In this document: positions 49,167-60,906 of the stretch, piece after piece
Layout of the letters: each line of letters starts with the position of its first letter
Position numbering within the stretch: the stretch's first letter is position 1
From: Paragorgia papillata
Taxonomy: Eukaryota > Cnidaria > Anthozoa > Scleralcyonacea > Coralliidae
NCBI GenBank assembly: GCA_035771165.1
Contig: JAWNZC010000320.1
Location: 1,530,001 to 1,594,000, forward strand
Direction of reading: 5' to 3'
Length of the DNA stretch: 64,000 nucleotides
Position numbers and translations under genes: made by a program
The notes under the pieces: generated by a model
What the model was told of the DNA's origin: nothing
Database searches by the model: none
The model's input: only the letters and a program-made list of their open reading frames with translations

Positions 49167-50346
49167 GTAAAGTTTAAACTATGTCAGTCAGATTTTGTTC
49201 AGCTGGGTTATTTTCGGTATTTCTAAGGCAATTGATATATTATAGGGTATTTTTAATAAGCGTTGCTCGAAGGTGCTGTACGCGCGTAGATGTGTCATAT
49301 AAGCATCGCGTTCTCGCCGTGTGCATGTTTTAAGCTATTTACATTTGGCGCAAATACTTGCAAGGGCTTCATTATTCTACGGAACGGAACGTCGCATTAT
49401 TTTCGAATTTTAATACGATTCAATGATCTAAGAAAAGTTCTAACTTAACGCTAAACTTATACCATAAAAAGACTCGCCAGCAGATATACCGATTTCTATA
49501 AAAGTGCCTATTTCACCTGTCGAGTGTCAAAGTTGGTAACTACTGACGTCGCTGAAGGCTTTTTGATGTTTAGAACTTTAAGCATCTATTTTGCACTTCA
49601 ATCTTTTCGTTATTGCATAAATACAAAGAATAACGAGAAAGATCGAAGCATAATTATATTATAAAAACTCTATTTTCCCAAAAGCTCACTCCTACAGCGA
49701 CGTCACTAATTTCAGCAAATGATTACCAACTCTGACAGCAAAAAGATGAAATTTTGGAACGACAAAATTGCAATTTTCCTCAGGGGAACACAAAGATTAC
49801 GAATATATAAAATCCCCACAGTTGAGCCAGGCACTTTAAACATCCGTGCCGTTGGGTAGAATAATGAAAACCTGCGAATAAAATGCTAGCGAAATTAAAA
49901 TATTTACTTTTTACGCGCAAAGTAATGTGAAAATTCGGGCGGCTCGTCGAGTTAACGAACTCGGAGTTCACGGCACTCAACTATATCAGCTCGTAGAAAT
50001 TTCGAACTTGTGATCTAATTGTAGTTATTAACACAGCAGTCGGTAATAGCGTCTTACATCAGACAAATAATTCTCGTCCAAAAATTTGTTGTTAGAGTTA
50101 CATTTTCCTCCTTTAAACAAACACCGATAAATACTCTAACCGCGTATTATACCGTTATTAGTTTTTATTCTATTCATTTGGTAACTGCTTTTGTTCTCGA
50201 TATAACTGCTACATTAGCTTAAACATCGCATTTCTCTGTATTTGCACACATTGGCAGATTTTGACGCCATTATTTTTTGTTGATGTACGCACAATGCAAT
50301 TACCGATCGTACGGAACAGCTGACTCAGCACTTTTTTAGGTTTTAA

Positions 50347-50640
50347 AGTGCTTAATTCACGGTTGGGGATTTCACATATTTAGGATATTTGTAACCTTCT
50401 GAGAAGATTTGTAATATAACTTCCTTGAAAATTTCATCTTCATGGAGTTTTTTGCTGTGGAAGTTGACGGAAGTGACGTCAAAGGAGAAATCTGTAACGT
50501 GGTTTTTGTATAGACAAATTCCTCTTTTGACGTCACTTCCGTCAACTTTAACGGCAAAAAAGGCAATATATATTACAAATCTTGTCAAAAGGCTCCAAAT
50601 ATCCAAAATATGTAAAATCTCCAACCATGATATAGGCACT
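50347..50640. mobile_element. piggyBac-like MITE (294 bp)
   Basis: TTAA at 50343-50346 and 50641-50644; right end inverse AGTGCCTATATC, interior TGACGTCACTTCCGTCAACT pairs with AGTTGACGGAAGTGACGTCA. A short relative of the 2266-5728 element. Confidence 0.85.
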
Positions 50641-50816
50641 TTAACCACCGTTCGAACGTTTAATTTCAATAAAGGGGTGAGCCGTGCAATAAAATCTTGT
50701 GCTGGATTTAAAATCGCTAATTGCAAAATTATCTTTGATGGCAACAACAGATAAATATTCTATATTAATGTCGCATGAGACAAACCATCGGCATACTCCG
50801 GATAGCGTAATATATT

Positions 50817-51017
50817 TTACGCTTGACGCTCTCTCTTCTGTTTGCTTTCCCACCCTTCCCAGCAATCCAAATGTATTGGGTGGTCACAACACGGCGTTGC
50901 GAACGCGATTGTGCCAAAACAAACGTGGCACTTGTCTTCGACTCCATCTTTGGTTATAATGTGACTGAACACACACGCACACACTAACACATTTAAATCG
51001 CGTAGAACACATTTCAA
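50817..51017 (-). pseudogene. RING-like zinc finger fragment
   Basis: Minus strand frame with DKCHVCFGTIAFATPCCDHP and IHLDCWEGW: C-x2-C ... C-x-H-x2-H-x2-C-W resembles the first part of a RING-type finger (E3 ligase fold). The frame closes soon after, before a final C-x2-C pair, and adjacent frames do not supply one clearly. It may be a decayed gene or the start of an exon. Confidence 0.45.
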
Positions 51018-51019
51018 AC

Positions 51020-52480
51020 ACTATTGACATACAATAAGTAATCATTATTGTTAAGATAAGCTTTTCCTAAAATATTTGGAGACACATTATCTTATACCAA
51101 AGTGGTGTTGTAAGTAAAATTATGTCAGCAAACATACTTCCAATTAATCTTTGTCTTTTTTTTTGTTTCAAATTATTTTCGATGGCAAAGTTTTGCATGT
51201 GTTCGCCGATAGGTTTAAAAGGGATATCTACGTTTTTAAAAATTAAACACATCTCCGTAAACTTGGCATAGATCGTCGTTGATCGCTCTGAATCGCTTTG
51301 GATCGCCGGCGATTATATGGAAACTAGCCTTAAGGCATACTGAACAAAACACTCACCTCGTTTACTTTTCGTCACCATGCTCAGAAATAGTCGCACCAGG
51401 CCCATTGAGTGCGCGCATTATCCAACAAAACTTGCTATAAAAAACGCTCTTTATTTTGAATTTAAAAATTTCCAATATAGTAAATCCAAGTTGAACCTCC
51501 TATGTGAAAGTCGAGCATACATTCTAATGTAAATTTCAAATATTAGTTACCAAAATGTGAATTTCGCATTGCCTTTCTCGATGTAAACTCTGCTCGACAA
51601 TTCCACAGACGCGCGCTGTATAATATACCTTATATGTCCTCGCTTGTCTTCGTATTATGCCAAATGTATAGTCGTTAAATTTACAAAACTAAAGGGACTA
51701 GTGAAAAAGTTGAACGTCGTGCGGTAAATTTCAGTCTATCAACAGAACATTTTTCTTTAATTCAACAGCATGCCTGCGACGTGTTCTCCGCAATTGCGAG
51801 AATCGTACTCCATATCACTAGTCGTCGGGAGGCATTAGTTTGAAACATATTCCGTTTAAACTACCCGAATAACACATCAAATTGAATCTTGTAAACCGTA
51901 GATTTCAGGTTTCGAAAGCCTAGAAACAAATTCTAAATGTTTCGAGCATATTTTAGTGTTGAACAACGGTGTCCAGCGCAAACCGTAGTGAAATTTTGCT
52001 TGAGCCCTAACTAGTTCGGAACAAAATAGAGTCGGGAAAGACTGTGTTGGTAAAAGTTACTCGAAAATCATGTGATTGACACTAAGGTGGATCAGATTAT
52101 ATATTGTTACTGCGAGTATCAACGGCCTATATTTTTTACATAAATTAAATCTTTTTACAAAGAGTTCGCACCACCGATGTTTTCTTCAGCAGACCTCGTA
52201 TAAGAAAGGCAATACCGATTGTGTTCACTTGTTGCCATTATTTGGTTTTATTCAAAAGTCCACGCGACCAAACAATTCTTATACCCTAGCCAGGCAAATG
52301 TTTCCTGGATGTAGCCGGTATCTTGTAGAAGCTTATTAAAATGCTACTGAAAAACTTTACAATTACCTTTTCGCCGATTTGCATTCCTAAGATGATAAGT
52401 ACAGAATGGGCACAAAAAAATTTCCGGATGATTGGCAAGTTGTTTATGTAAACAAATAAGACTGGCCTGAGGGACAACCG
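51020..52480. other. No recognisable gene
   Basis: AT-rich. A minus-strand frame 51067-51252 (FKPIGEHMQNFAIENN) is not recognised. GATCGCCGGCGATTATATGG at 51300 looks like a MITE end. Confidence 0.35.
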
Positions 52481-52488
52481 AATGATTT

Positions 52489-52700
52489 CGTCAAGTCTTC
52501 CCGTATGCGAAGGAATCTTAATATGTTTAGAGTTCAGCGACAACAGCAACAGATAACCTTGATGAGCTGCGACGTGTAGTGGCTGTCCGCGTCAAGAGAA
52601 TTAATATCTGCACCTTTATTAATCAAGTACTCAACGACTTCAATGTGACCTCCGTGGCAGGCAGCATGTGGAGGAGTTCTTGCCAAGCTTCCTTTTTTTT
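52489..52700 (-). pseudogene. Ankyrin-repeat fragment, frameshifted
   Basis: Minus strand: ARTPPHAACHGGHIEVVEYL then INKGADINSLDADSH match the ankyrin consensus (G.TPLH.A...GH...V..L...GAD.N..D). The next repeat start is broken by a small deletion; AAHQGY and the following LLLLSLN lie in another frame. Ankyrin repeats mediate protein binding. It could be a decayed gene or one exon of a live gene with local damage. Confidence 0.72.
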
Positions 52701-53378
52701 CTATGTTTACTCTACTTTCAAAGAGATCTTTTACTTTACTTAACTTAACTCTCCTCTACGAGGTTATCTATAAAGTTGAAAATTATTTACAAGCACAAAA
52801 ACTTAAAATCAAATATTTAAAATCCATAAGACAAAGTATCAAAATTATCTATAATCACACGCTTATTATAAACTACGTTATAATCTTTAGTTTCGCTTCT
52901 GGTTAACACCCTCTTCTCATTTCTGTCACGCACTATTTTAAACGGATATATATTTCAACCAGATATTTTACTTTACTTAACTTGTCCAGCAGTGACAATT
53001 GGCAAACAAAGTGTTTCCGACATAGTTGAAATCTTACCAAAGCCAAAAATACGTCATCGTTCTCAGAGACCCTTTAACCCTACGTCATTATTTATTCATC
53101 GCTAAACCTAATGGCCCTTATATAATTACTGCAGCCGCCAATACGAAATGATACAAACCAAAGTCGATGATATTGTATGCAGGAATTTTTTTTAGTGTTT
53201 CGTGAGTTTTCTTTCGAAATATTAAGTGGTTCTTTTTAAAAAAGAACCGTTTGTTTTTTGTTTGTCATTACGTGTAGCGATTTGTTAACCTTGGCCATTT
53301 GGTTCGATTTTGGCCCACTACTGTTAGGCATTAAGCACCGTGCATGTGGTTACCACAGGTGTCTAGCCACACATTGCA

Positions 53379-53609
53379 TCAAATAATTTCTTCGCTTGTG
53401 GGCAACCAAAGTCCTCCAGATTGACGGAGGGGATTTGTAATTTCGCCAGTAGGTCGTTCATAAATGCCACCTTTGTATGCAAAAGTCGAGTCGTTTTCCA
53501 CTTTTACATAGTTGAAAAATCTATATACGGCTATACTTGGTACTTCTTTAAGCGGGAGGGCTTCGACACCGGGTTGTACGCCAAGGGAAGCTTGTGAATT
53601 GCCTTTTTT
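53379..53609 (-). CDS. Unrecognised open frame (76 codons)
   Basis: Minus strand, open from a stop in an A8 run (53604-53611) to TGA at 53379-53381. Text such as VEALPLKEVPSIAVYRFFNY, GGIYERPTGEITNPLRQSGG and LWLPTSEEII looks coding in composition. A frame with coding-like text upstream (to 53719) lies in another phase, and the switch would fall at the A8 run, so this is either a pseudogene, a sequencing indel or an exon border. No family is recognised. Confidence 0.4.
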   Translation of the reverse strand, partial: KKGNSQASLGVQPGVEALPLKEVPSIAVYRFFNYVKVENDSTFAYKGGIYERPTGEITNPLRQSGGLWLPTSEEII

Positions 53610-54436
53610 TTAAAAACAGTTTTTTTATCTCGCTCTTCGAGGTCGCTCCGTTTGACGTTAATGTCCAAAAAATAGGAAAACGCTTTCCTCCGAATTTTAG
53701 AATACCCAATTCCTTGCAATAAACTGCTTCTGTGTAATAAAACTATCCATATCTATTATACCTCTGACTTTGTCCATGTTGGAGCGAGTTATTGCCTGGT
53801 TGACTATTTACGGCTTTTCCAACACTAGCTTCATAACAACACTTAATGTCTACATGTTTTTCTTTATTTGTAAGGGTTGTATCGTATCTGGAATTTCCGT
53901 GCAACTTACACATTTCAGCAATAACTTAAATACACATGCACAAGATATACGTAACTACATAAATAGATATGAGACGAGCAAAAGTATAAAATTAGAAATA
54001 CAAAAGTGCAAACATGTCAAATTTCATTGAAGACGTTACGTTTTCTAAAAAGGATATTTGAAACTCACGCAGAAGAAGATATACATGACTGTATAAATTA
54101 ATTTGAAACGAAACAAAAGTATAAAATGGGAAATCTGAAAATTTTAGAACACATTTTAGAATTGTTTTACGGAGCAGCTGAAGAAATTGAGAAGCCATGA
54201 GAAAAACGCGTTGATCCAAGACAGAAGCGTTGAAAACGTTTGTAAATATTTCACTTAACCGCTTAACACCAACGCACACTTGGTATAAAATTTTCTTCCA
54301 ATAAAATTATACACTCTTACACATAATAGAATCTAACAAACATCGCAAGTTCGTTGTTACGTCAGTCTCATCATACATCTTAGCCCACTTGAACCACGGT
54401 AAATTAAATAATGTCATTAAATAGTGTCTATGTTCA

Positions 54437-54631
54437 GCTATTCGAAAACTTCAACAACTCAAAACCTTCCACACTGGGGCCGAGGTCAGCCTGGTAGATG
54501 AAAGTGTTTTAACAAAGGGTGAACGAGATGAACTCAAGAAACCGGACATATACAGCCACCCCAGGGTGTTAGTGGGGAACCATTAATTTTGTTGGCACTC
54601 TGACAAAGACAGTGAAAGTGGGTGGCCAAGG
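54437..54631 (+). pseudogene. Ty3/Gypsy protease fragment
   Basis: The frame TFHTGAEVSLVDESVLTKGE and RDELKKPDIYSH matches the start of a Gypsy aspartic protease, where D-T-G-A-E-V-S is normal; the catalytic Asp is His here. It stops at about 54584. The element is cut at about 54631 by the tail of a LINE and resumes near 57663. Confidence 0.7.
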
Positions 54632-55034
54632 AATAATAATAAAAATCATTTTATTTAGGCAAGGTAGCATCACTCTGCCAATATGCTGCTTTCCAGGATG
54701 GCCTTGCATATTAGAGCTAATTACATATAGTAAAATAAATAATATTAATATTACAACTAAGTTAATTAACTAATTAATCAATCAACCAATTAACCAACCA
54801 ATCAATTAAGACTAAAGTTAAAGTTTAAATATTTCATCTTATACAGTGTTTTAAAAGAATCTAATGTATCTGCTGATTTAAGTTCCTTGTCTAAAGCGTT
54901 CCAAACCTTTGCACATAGATATTTTGTCGTACTCTTAGCCCAATTTGTCTTAGGTTTAGGTAGACGAAGATTATCTTTACATCTCGTATTGTAGTTATGT
55001 AAATCTGATTGAGGCTTAAATATAGAACATAATT

Positions 55035-55538
55035 CTAAAGGAAGTAAATTATGAAAAGATTTATATACATAAAAATCGCTCGACGGAAATTCCTTCTGGA
55101 TGCCAGATCACACCATTTCAAACTTTGAAGTACTATCTCTGTACTAGTTCTTGTATTCAGTTGCAGAATAATTTTACCTGCCTTGTTCCGTAGTCTTTGT
55201 ATCTTAGACATATTTGTTGAACTGGATAATTTATACCCCCAGATGACATCTCCATAGTCTAACAAAGGTAGTATATACGCATTGTAAAAAGTTATTCTAG
55301 CATTGAAGCCCAATAAATCATTAATCCGCTTTAACTGGCTCAATTTATAAGAAACCAATTGGCAGATTCGATTAGTTTCTTTCTTCCAATTCATGTGTTG
55401 ATCAACAATTATGCCAAGGTATTTAAATTCTGTTACAAAGTCTATGCCATTCTCTCCGAATTGAACCTTAATGTTGCTTGGTTTAGATCGAGATTGATGG
55501 CTATGCACGATCATAAACTTGGTTTTCTTTGTATTCAA
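55035..55538 (-). pseudogene. LINE RT C-terminal segment
   Basis: Continues the RT: NTKKTKFMIVHS, FKYLGIIVDQHMNWKKETN, YILPLLDYGDVIWG and MSKIQRLRNKAGKIIL. A further frameshift near 55075 leads to the last 90 codons in a third phase, ending at 54802. Confidence 0.88.
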
Positions 55539-56662
55539 TGTTTATTTAAGTTGAGCCAAGCCTGTACACGTATTAGGTCAGCATTAAGAAAATCTTTTAT
55601 TATACTGGACGAAGACTTGGATACGTAAATAACAGTATCATCAGCATACATACCGATTTTACTATCCTGTAGTGAGTTTGGAAGGTCATTTATATAAATC
55701 GAGAACAGAAGAGGACCCAGGATTGACCCCTGAGGAACACCGTAATCCAAATCCATTGTGTCGGAGTACACTCCGCCTATGTAAACTGATTGCTTTCTAC
55801 CATTTAGATAAGACTCAAACCAATTCATCTCCATATCTTTGATACCCATTAGATCCAATTTATTCAATAAAATCCCATGTCTAACTGAATCAAAAGCCTT
55901 ACACAAATCGATAAATAGAAGCCCTGTCATTTTACCTTGTTCAAGATTTAGAAGTAGTTCATCTGTTAGTTTAACCAGGGCTACTTGGGTTGAATATTTA
56001 GGTCGAAAACCAGCCTGATGATCTGATAATATACTATGTTGTACCAGATATGAGTAAACATGACCATAAACAAGTCTTTCCATAACTTTACTTGCTACCG
56101 GTAAAATAGATATAGGCCGATAGTTACTGGTATCTAATCTGCTTCCATTCTTGTGGAGCGGAATTATTTTAGAGAATTTCCATGCAGTAGGATATACCCC
56201 AGATGATATGGATAAATTAATAATACTGCTAAGTGGCATAGCTATAACAGATCGTGCATCCTTTAGCAATTTGGCGTTTATTCTATCAATTCCTGCCGAT
56301 TTGTTTGTTTTAAGAGAACACAGCTGTCTTTCCACGTCATCTTCAGTAATATTTTGTAACATAAATTTTTCATTAAAACCTGGGCTCGGGTGTAAAGTTG
56401 GGTTGGATTGGTATTCAAATGCAGGGTTAATACGATCAACCAGTAATCTACCTACGGATGAAAAAAATTTGTTGAATGCACAAGCAATACTCTTCTTTCC
56501 TGTGATAAATTTTTCATCAATCTTCAGCACAATCGGTTGGGAGAAGTTCTTAGAGGGAAGAAGCTGTTTGAATGCATTCCAGAAATCCTTAGGGTTTTCC
56601 CTGTTGTCATTTATAAGTTTTGAATAGTAATTAGATTTCGCTTTACTGCATTCTACATTCAC
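55535..56662 (-). pseudogene. LINE reverse transcriptase (palm)
   Basis: 375 codons. NKSAGIDRINAKLLKDA, YRPISILPVASKVMERL, HQAGFRPKYSTQVALVKL, LLFIDLCKAFDSVRHGIL (motif A), YGVPQGSILGPLLFSIYIND (motif B) and IGMYADDTVIYV (motif C, YADD) are all present, so the catalytic Asp residues are intact. The frame ends at 55535 where the next part continues in another phase. Confidence 0.92.
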
Positions 56663-56740
56663 AGGATTTCTTGTTTCTTTAAAACGTTTATAATAATTGG
56701 GTGATCTATGCTTTCAGAATTTCTTATGATAGAAATCTCT

Positions 56741-57545
56741 ATTTAACAATTAGTCACCGAGACTGAGGTGACTAATTGTTTTAGTATAATTTCAGAGGTT
56801 GATAAAAAATCAATCACGTTGAAACAAAAACTTTTAAACAACTGCTTTCATTTTAACAGTGGTGATACTGTTTATTCACAGACGATGTTAGCAAGCCACA
56901 GTCTTTGTCAGTAAATAATTTCAAAAAAAGAGTAAACGACATCCTACTTTGGAATTGAACTTGTACATACATTCAAATATATGCTAAAAAGACTTTTATT
57001 CTGGTGTTTTGGATCCTGTGTTACGGCTTTTTTGCACTTAATTATTCATGTTCAATATGTTCTTCACTCATGACGAAGTTTTCGCCACATCGCTACGACC
57101 AAAATCTAGCCAAAACATACAAAAAATACGAAGAATTATAGAAAATATACTTCCTTACCTTTATGAAGTTTTGTTTTTAAGATATTTGATATGTACAACA
57201 TCTCAGTGATAAATGTTTTCAGTATATTATGGTCTTTTGTTTGTCTCAAAAAGTACAGACCCCATTTTGAAAAAAACCCGTCAACAGTTCAATGAATCAA
57301 CAAATTATAAAATCTCATACTTCAAAATGACAACTCCGAGGGGGAGACTGAAACGAGTAAAGTCAGTGCAGTGTTGAATAAGTACCAGTCTCTTTTCCAA
57401 AACTACTTTTGAAGAACAATTTCTTGTGATGCAATAGTCACCGCGCTAGGCGGTGACTATCACCTCAGATTCACCGCTGAGCGCTAGCGGACCAATCAGA
57501 AAGCTGGAAAGCCTCTTTGCCACTATGAAATTATACTAACACTCA
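56741..57545. mobile_element. Hairpin-bounded non-autonomous element
   Basis: Hairpins AACAATTAGTCACCGAGACT...AGGTGACTAATTGTT (56745-56780) and ATAGTCACCGCGC...GGCGGTGACTAT (57434-57460) share an AGTCACCG/CGGTGACT core and bracket about 650 bases of AT-rich non-coding sequence. It lies between the LINE and the resumed Gypsy frame. The class is uncertain. Confidence 0.5.
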
Positions 57546-57662
57546 TTAGTTTTCTTATATCGCTGGTATAATATAACGCCTATCGTTCGGACAAGGTAAA
57601 TCATGGAATGGTCGCTCACACCTAGATGATGAACATCACTTTCGACAATTCGACTACTCCAG

Positions 57663-59321
57663 ATGCTAAAAATCAAATCAATCAAAGTTTCCGAGCAATC
57701 GGTGATTCTTGTGGGCTTTTTAACAAGTTGCTCAAAATCGTATCAAGTAGTGCGAAACCACAAATTTTATGTAGTTAGGAACTGTGTTGTCAAATATCTG
57801 GCAGGGATTGACTTCATTTGCCGACTGCGGAGGGCAACGTGGTACCCAAAGAAGGGACAGCTTTACATACACGAGACCGGTAAGGGGGTTCAGCTGGAAG
57901 TGATGTACCGTCCTGAAAGCGGAGTTACCCCAGGGGACACTTGTGATGTTGTGGTGAAAGAAGATCTTGTCGTCAACTCGGGCAAAGAATGGTTTGTTAT
58001 GTGTGTGGCGGTTAATGCAATCCGAGAAGTCGAATACTTTGCTGAGCCAACAGCATCTCTGGGGGATGGGCCAGTTCGTCCGGCACGCTGCATTGTCAGA
58101 ATAGATAATAACAATGAGTTATGGCTACGAGTGGCCAATGTCAGCAAAGTAAGTGAAACACTTAGAAAGGGAGAGAAGATTGCCCTGTTACACCCAGAGT
58201 TTCAAACAACATTCCCAGGCCAGCAAATGAAAACCAAACCAACTGGTCGAGTCACAGGCTATCATCGTGATGAGCAATTAGACCCTAAGAAACAGGATGA
58301 AATAGACAAATTACTGTCAGAATTTTCAGATGTGTTTTGGCAAACCGGGGACCACTTACCTTCCGTTCAAGGCAATGGACAGCATTGCATCAGACTGAAA
58401 CCGGGTTCATCACCGGTTGGTGTGAGACCAAGACGATTGTCACCAAGTGAACGCGGGGAAGTGAACAAAGAGATAAGCTACCTCCTAGACCAAGGTTTGA
58501 TTAAACCGTCTACAAGTGCATGGGCAGCACCAATAGTAGTGATACGAAGAAAGAATGGTCAGATTAGACTGGCTATTGACTACCGTGCTCTAAATGCTCA
58601 ATCATTTGACCAGCATCACCCGATGCCACGCATGGATGACTTGATTGACCGACTAGGGGAAGCTAAATACTTCTCGTCACTCGGTCTAAAGAGTGGTTAC
58701 TATCAAATGCCACTAAGAGAAGAAGATGCAGAGCTTACAGGATGTGTTACCCCAGATGGACATTTCCAATCGACAGGACGGGGCACACCTTTTGGCTTAT
58801 CAGGAGCACCCGCAACGTTTCAGCGATTGATGAGTGGAGTGCTTGGCTCACTAAACTGGGAAGTAGCACTGTGTTACTTGGATGACATACTTGTCTGGGG
58901 GACGACATGGGCGGAGCATATGCAGCGTTTGAGAAAGGTCCTCCATATGTTCCAAGTGATGGGAATGCTTCTCAATCCAGAGAAATGCACTTTTGGTGTT
59001 CGTCGCATCGATTTCCTGGGACGCGTAATCGGCGATGGAATGCTGACCATCAACGAAGCTCGGTGTGAGCAGTTACTGAAGACACCGAGACCAATAACGG
59101 TAACAATGCTTCGGAAAGCACTTGGAGCGTTTTCCTATGTTCAGCGTTGGATTCCAGGGATGGCCGAGATTGCAAAACCTTTATATGATCTCTTGGACAA
59201 GGATGGGAAAAAAGTACTGACGTGGACACCAGAGACAACGTCGGCATTCGAAAGACTTAAAGAACAAGTGGCGAAACCTCCAGCGCTATACCTGCCTGAT
59301 TTCACAAGACCGTTTATATAA
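57663..59321 (+). pseudogene. Ty3/Gypsy Pol: protease end and reverse transcriptase
   Basis: 552 codons: protease C-terminal strand (VVKYLAGIDFI, residues 43-53), linker, then RT with LLDQGLIKPSTSAWAAPIVV, IRLAIDYRALNAQ, GTPFGLSGAPATFQRLM, CYLDDILVWG (YLDD, intact) and FLGRVIGDGM. In motif A the usual LDLKSGY is LGLKSGY: the catalytic Asp is Gly at 58683-58685 (residue 341), which should inactivate the enzyme. It ends in TAA at 59319-59321; RNase H follows in another phase. Confidence 0.93.
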
Positions 59322-59780
59322 TTGTATTGGTGACAGATGCATCAGCTGTAGGGACGGGGGCTATGCTAGCCCAACGTGATCGATTTAAACCGGATGGATG
59401 CTTAAATCCTGTAGCATTCTTTCATCATACCCTCTCTTCCAGTGAAAGGAATTACAGCACCACAGATAGAGAGCTACTGGCTATAGTACTAGCAGTAAAG
59501 ACGTTCCGTCTCTATTTGGCCGGAAAGCGATTTGATCTTATAACAGACCACCGGGCTCTGGCGTGGATCAACTAGAGTCTCGACCTAAATGATGTTCAGG
59601 GTAGGCGAGGAAGGTGGCTGGAATTTCTTCAGCAATATCCATTCAACCCGCTGCATCGGGCAGGAAAGTCCCCAGAATTAGCAATGGCCGACTATTTGTC
59701 TAGAGTGGGACATGGAGAACAGATGGCGACATTACGTATAGCAACCTTGGCTGTAAATCAAGCGGAGTCAGATGGGGCGT
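59315..59780 (+). pseudogene. Gypsy RNase H, broken
   Basis: VTDASAVGTGAML, ERNYSTTDRELLAIVLAVKT and FDLITDHRALAWIN are standard Gypsy RNase H motifs (catalytic Asp, Glu, Asp visible). A stop at 59573-59575 interrupts it; the sequence continues in frame as GRRGRWLEFLQQYPF and MADYLSRVG to about 59765. Confidence 0.88.
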
Positions 59781-59999
59781 ATCGACTCTTTCCGATCCTT
59801 TCAGAGAAAGACGTCCGAGATGCACAGAGATCCAGGGTATCTGGTGGCATGTGAAGAACGACGTCACTTGAACAAACCGAGAAATGACGAGGCGAAGGCA
59901 TTGTCGCAAGCACGTGATCGACTGACAGTTCTTGCAGATGGTATTGTGCGCTATTGTAATTATAAGGGTTGACCAACACCAGACAACCCAATGGGAAAG

Positions 60000-60900
60000 A
60001 ATCAACAACTTTTTGTAGTACTTCCTCAAAGCTTACGCCGACGATTTCTGCAGTTGGTCCATGATTCACCGTTGGGAGGTCACATGTGACGTGATCGTAC
60101 GTGGGACCGTGTCCAGGCAATGGTATGGTGGCCAGGTGTAAAGGCTGACGTAGCAAAGTATGTAACAGGCTGCGATATCTGTCAGCGTGTGAAACATGGG
60201 TTGAAAGGCAAAGCACCAATGGAAAAGACTGAAATACCAAAACAGCCGTTCCAACGTATCCAGATAGATTTTGTGGTCCCTATTCAAGCATCAGTTCCAG
60301 AAGGCTTCACATAGTCCTCGCCATGCAAGATTTGCTGACGCCGTACGTAAAGCTAGTAGCAGCAATGGATAATTCGGCTGAAACAGCGGTTCGTGAGATG
60401 AATGGATAACACAGTTCGATTTACCAGAAGTGATTGGCAGTGACCTCACTTCACTGCCACTGTGTTTGAAACGATCTGCAAGGAACTAGGCATCGAACAT
60501 GCTCGGGGAAGCCCAGAACATGCCCAGTCACAGCGACAGGTGGAGCGACAGAACCAGCTGTTCGCGAACATTAGAGCAGTGTGTAACAGAAACCCGGCAA
60601 GCTGGCCAAGGGCGATGCACGCCGTGACGTTCGCACATAACACGTCGGCAAACAAAACGACTGGATTATCAGTCGCCACACGAGTTGGTTTTCAAACAAC
60701 AACCGGGACGGCTCGAGACTTTCCTCCTACCGAAAGACCCTGCAAGCGTGGAAGAAGAGTGGACTCCCGGAACTGTACGAGAATCTGCTGTTGCAGCCCA
60801 GGCCCGCTCTGATGCAAAGAAACAGACAGACATATACCTTCCCAAGCAAGGGAATAGGCTTTGCAGAACTAGGTTCTACAAATATCACAGCGCATATAAA
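60000..60900 (+). pseudogene. Gypsy integrase remnants
   Basis: LVHDSPLGGHM, then MVWWPGVKADVAKYVTGCDI and CQRVKHG form the H2C2 zinc domain (60050-60210); IQIDFV near 60265 holds the first core Asp. Stops at 60087-60089 and 60312-60314 and an unreadable centre follow. GSPEHAQSQRQVERQNQLFA (from about 60509) keeps the core Glu region. The element ends against the RTE LINE at about 60905; no LTR is seen. Confidence 0.82.
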
Positions 60901-60906
60901 AACAAG

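Larger units (their letters stand above)
54632..56740 (-). mobile_element. CR1/L2-like LINE inserted in Gypsy element
   Basis: Minus strand, 5'-truncated (the endonuclease is missing), about 2.1 kb, ending in AATAATAAT on the plus strand (an ATT tail). It covers RT and the C-terminal region. Frames break near 55537 and 55075. Tail ...KYLCAKVWNALDKELKSADT ends with a stop at 54802. Confidence 0.88.
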
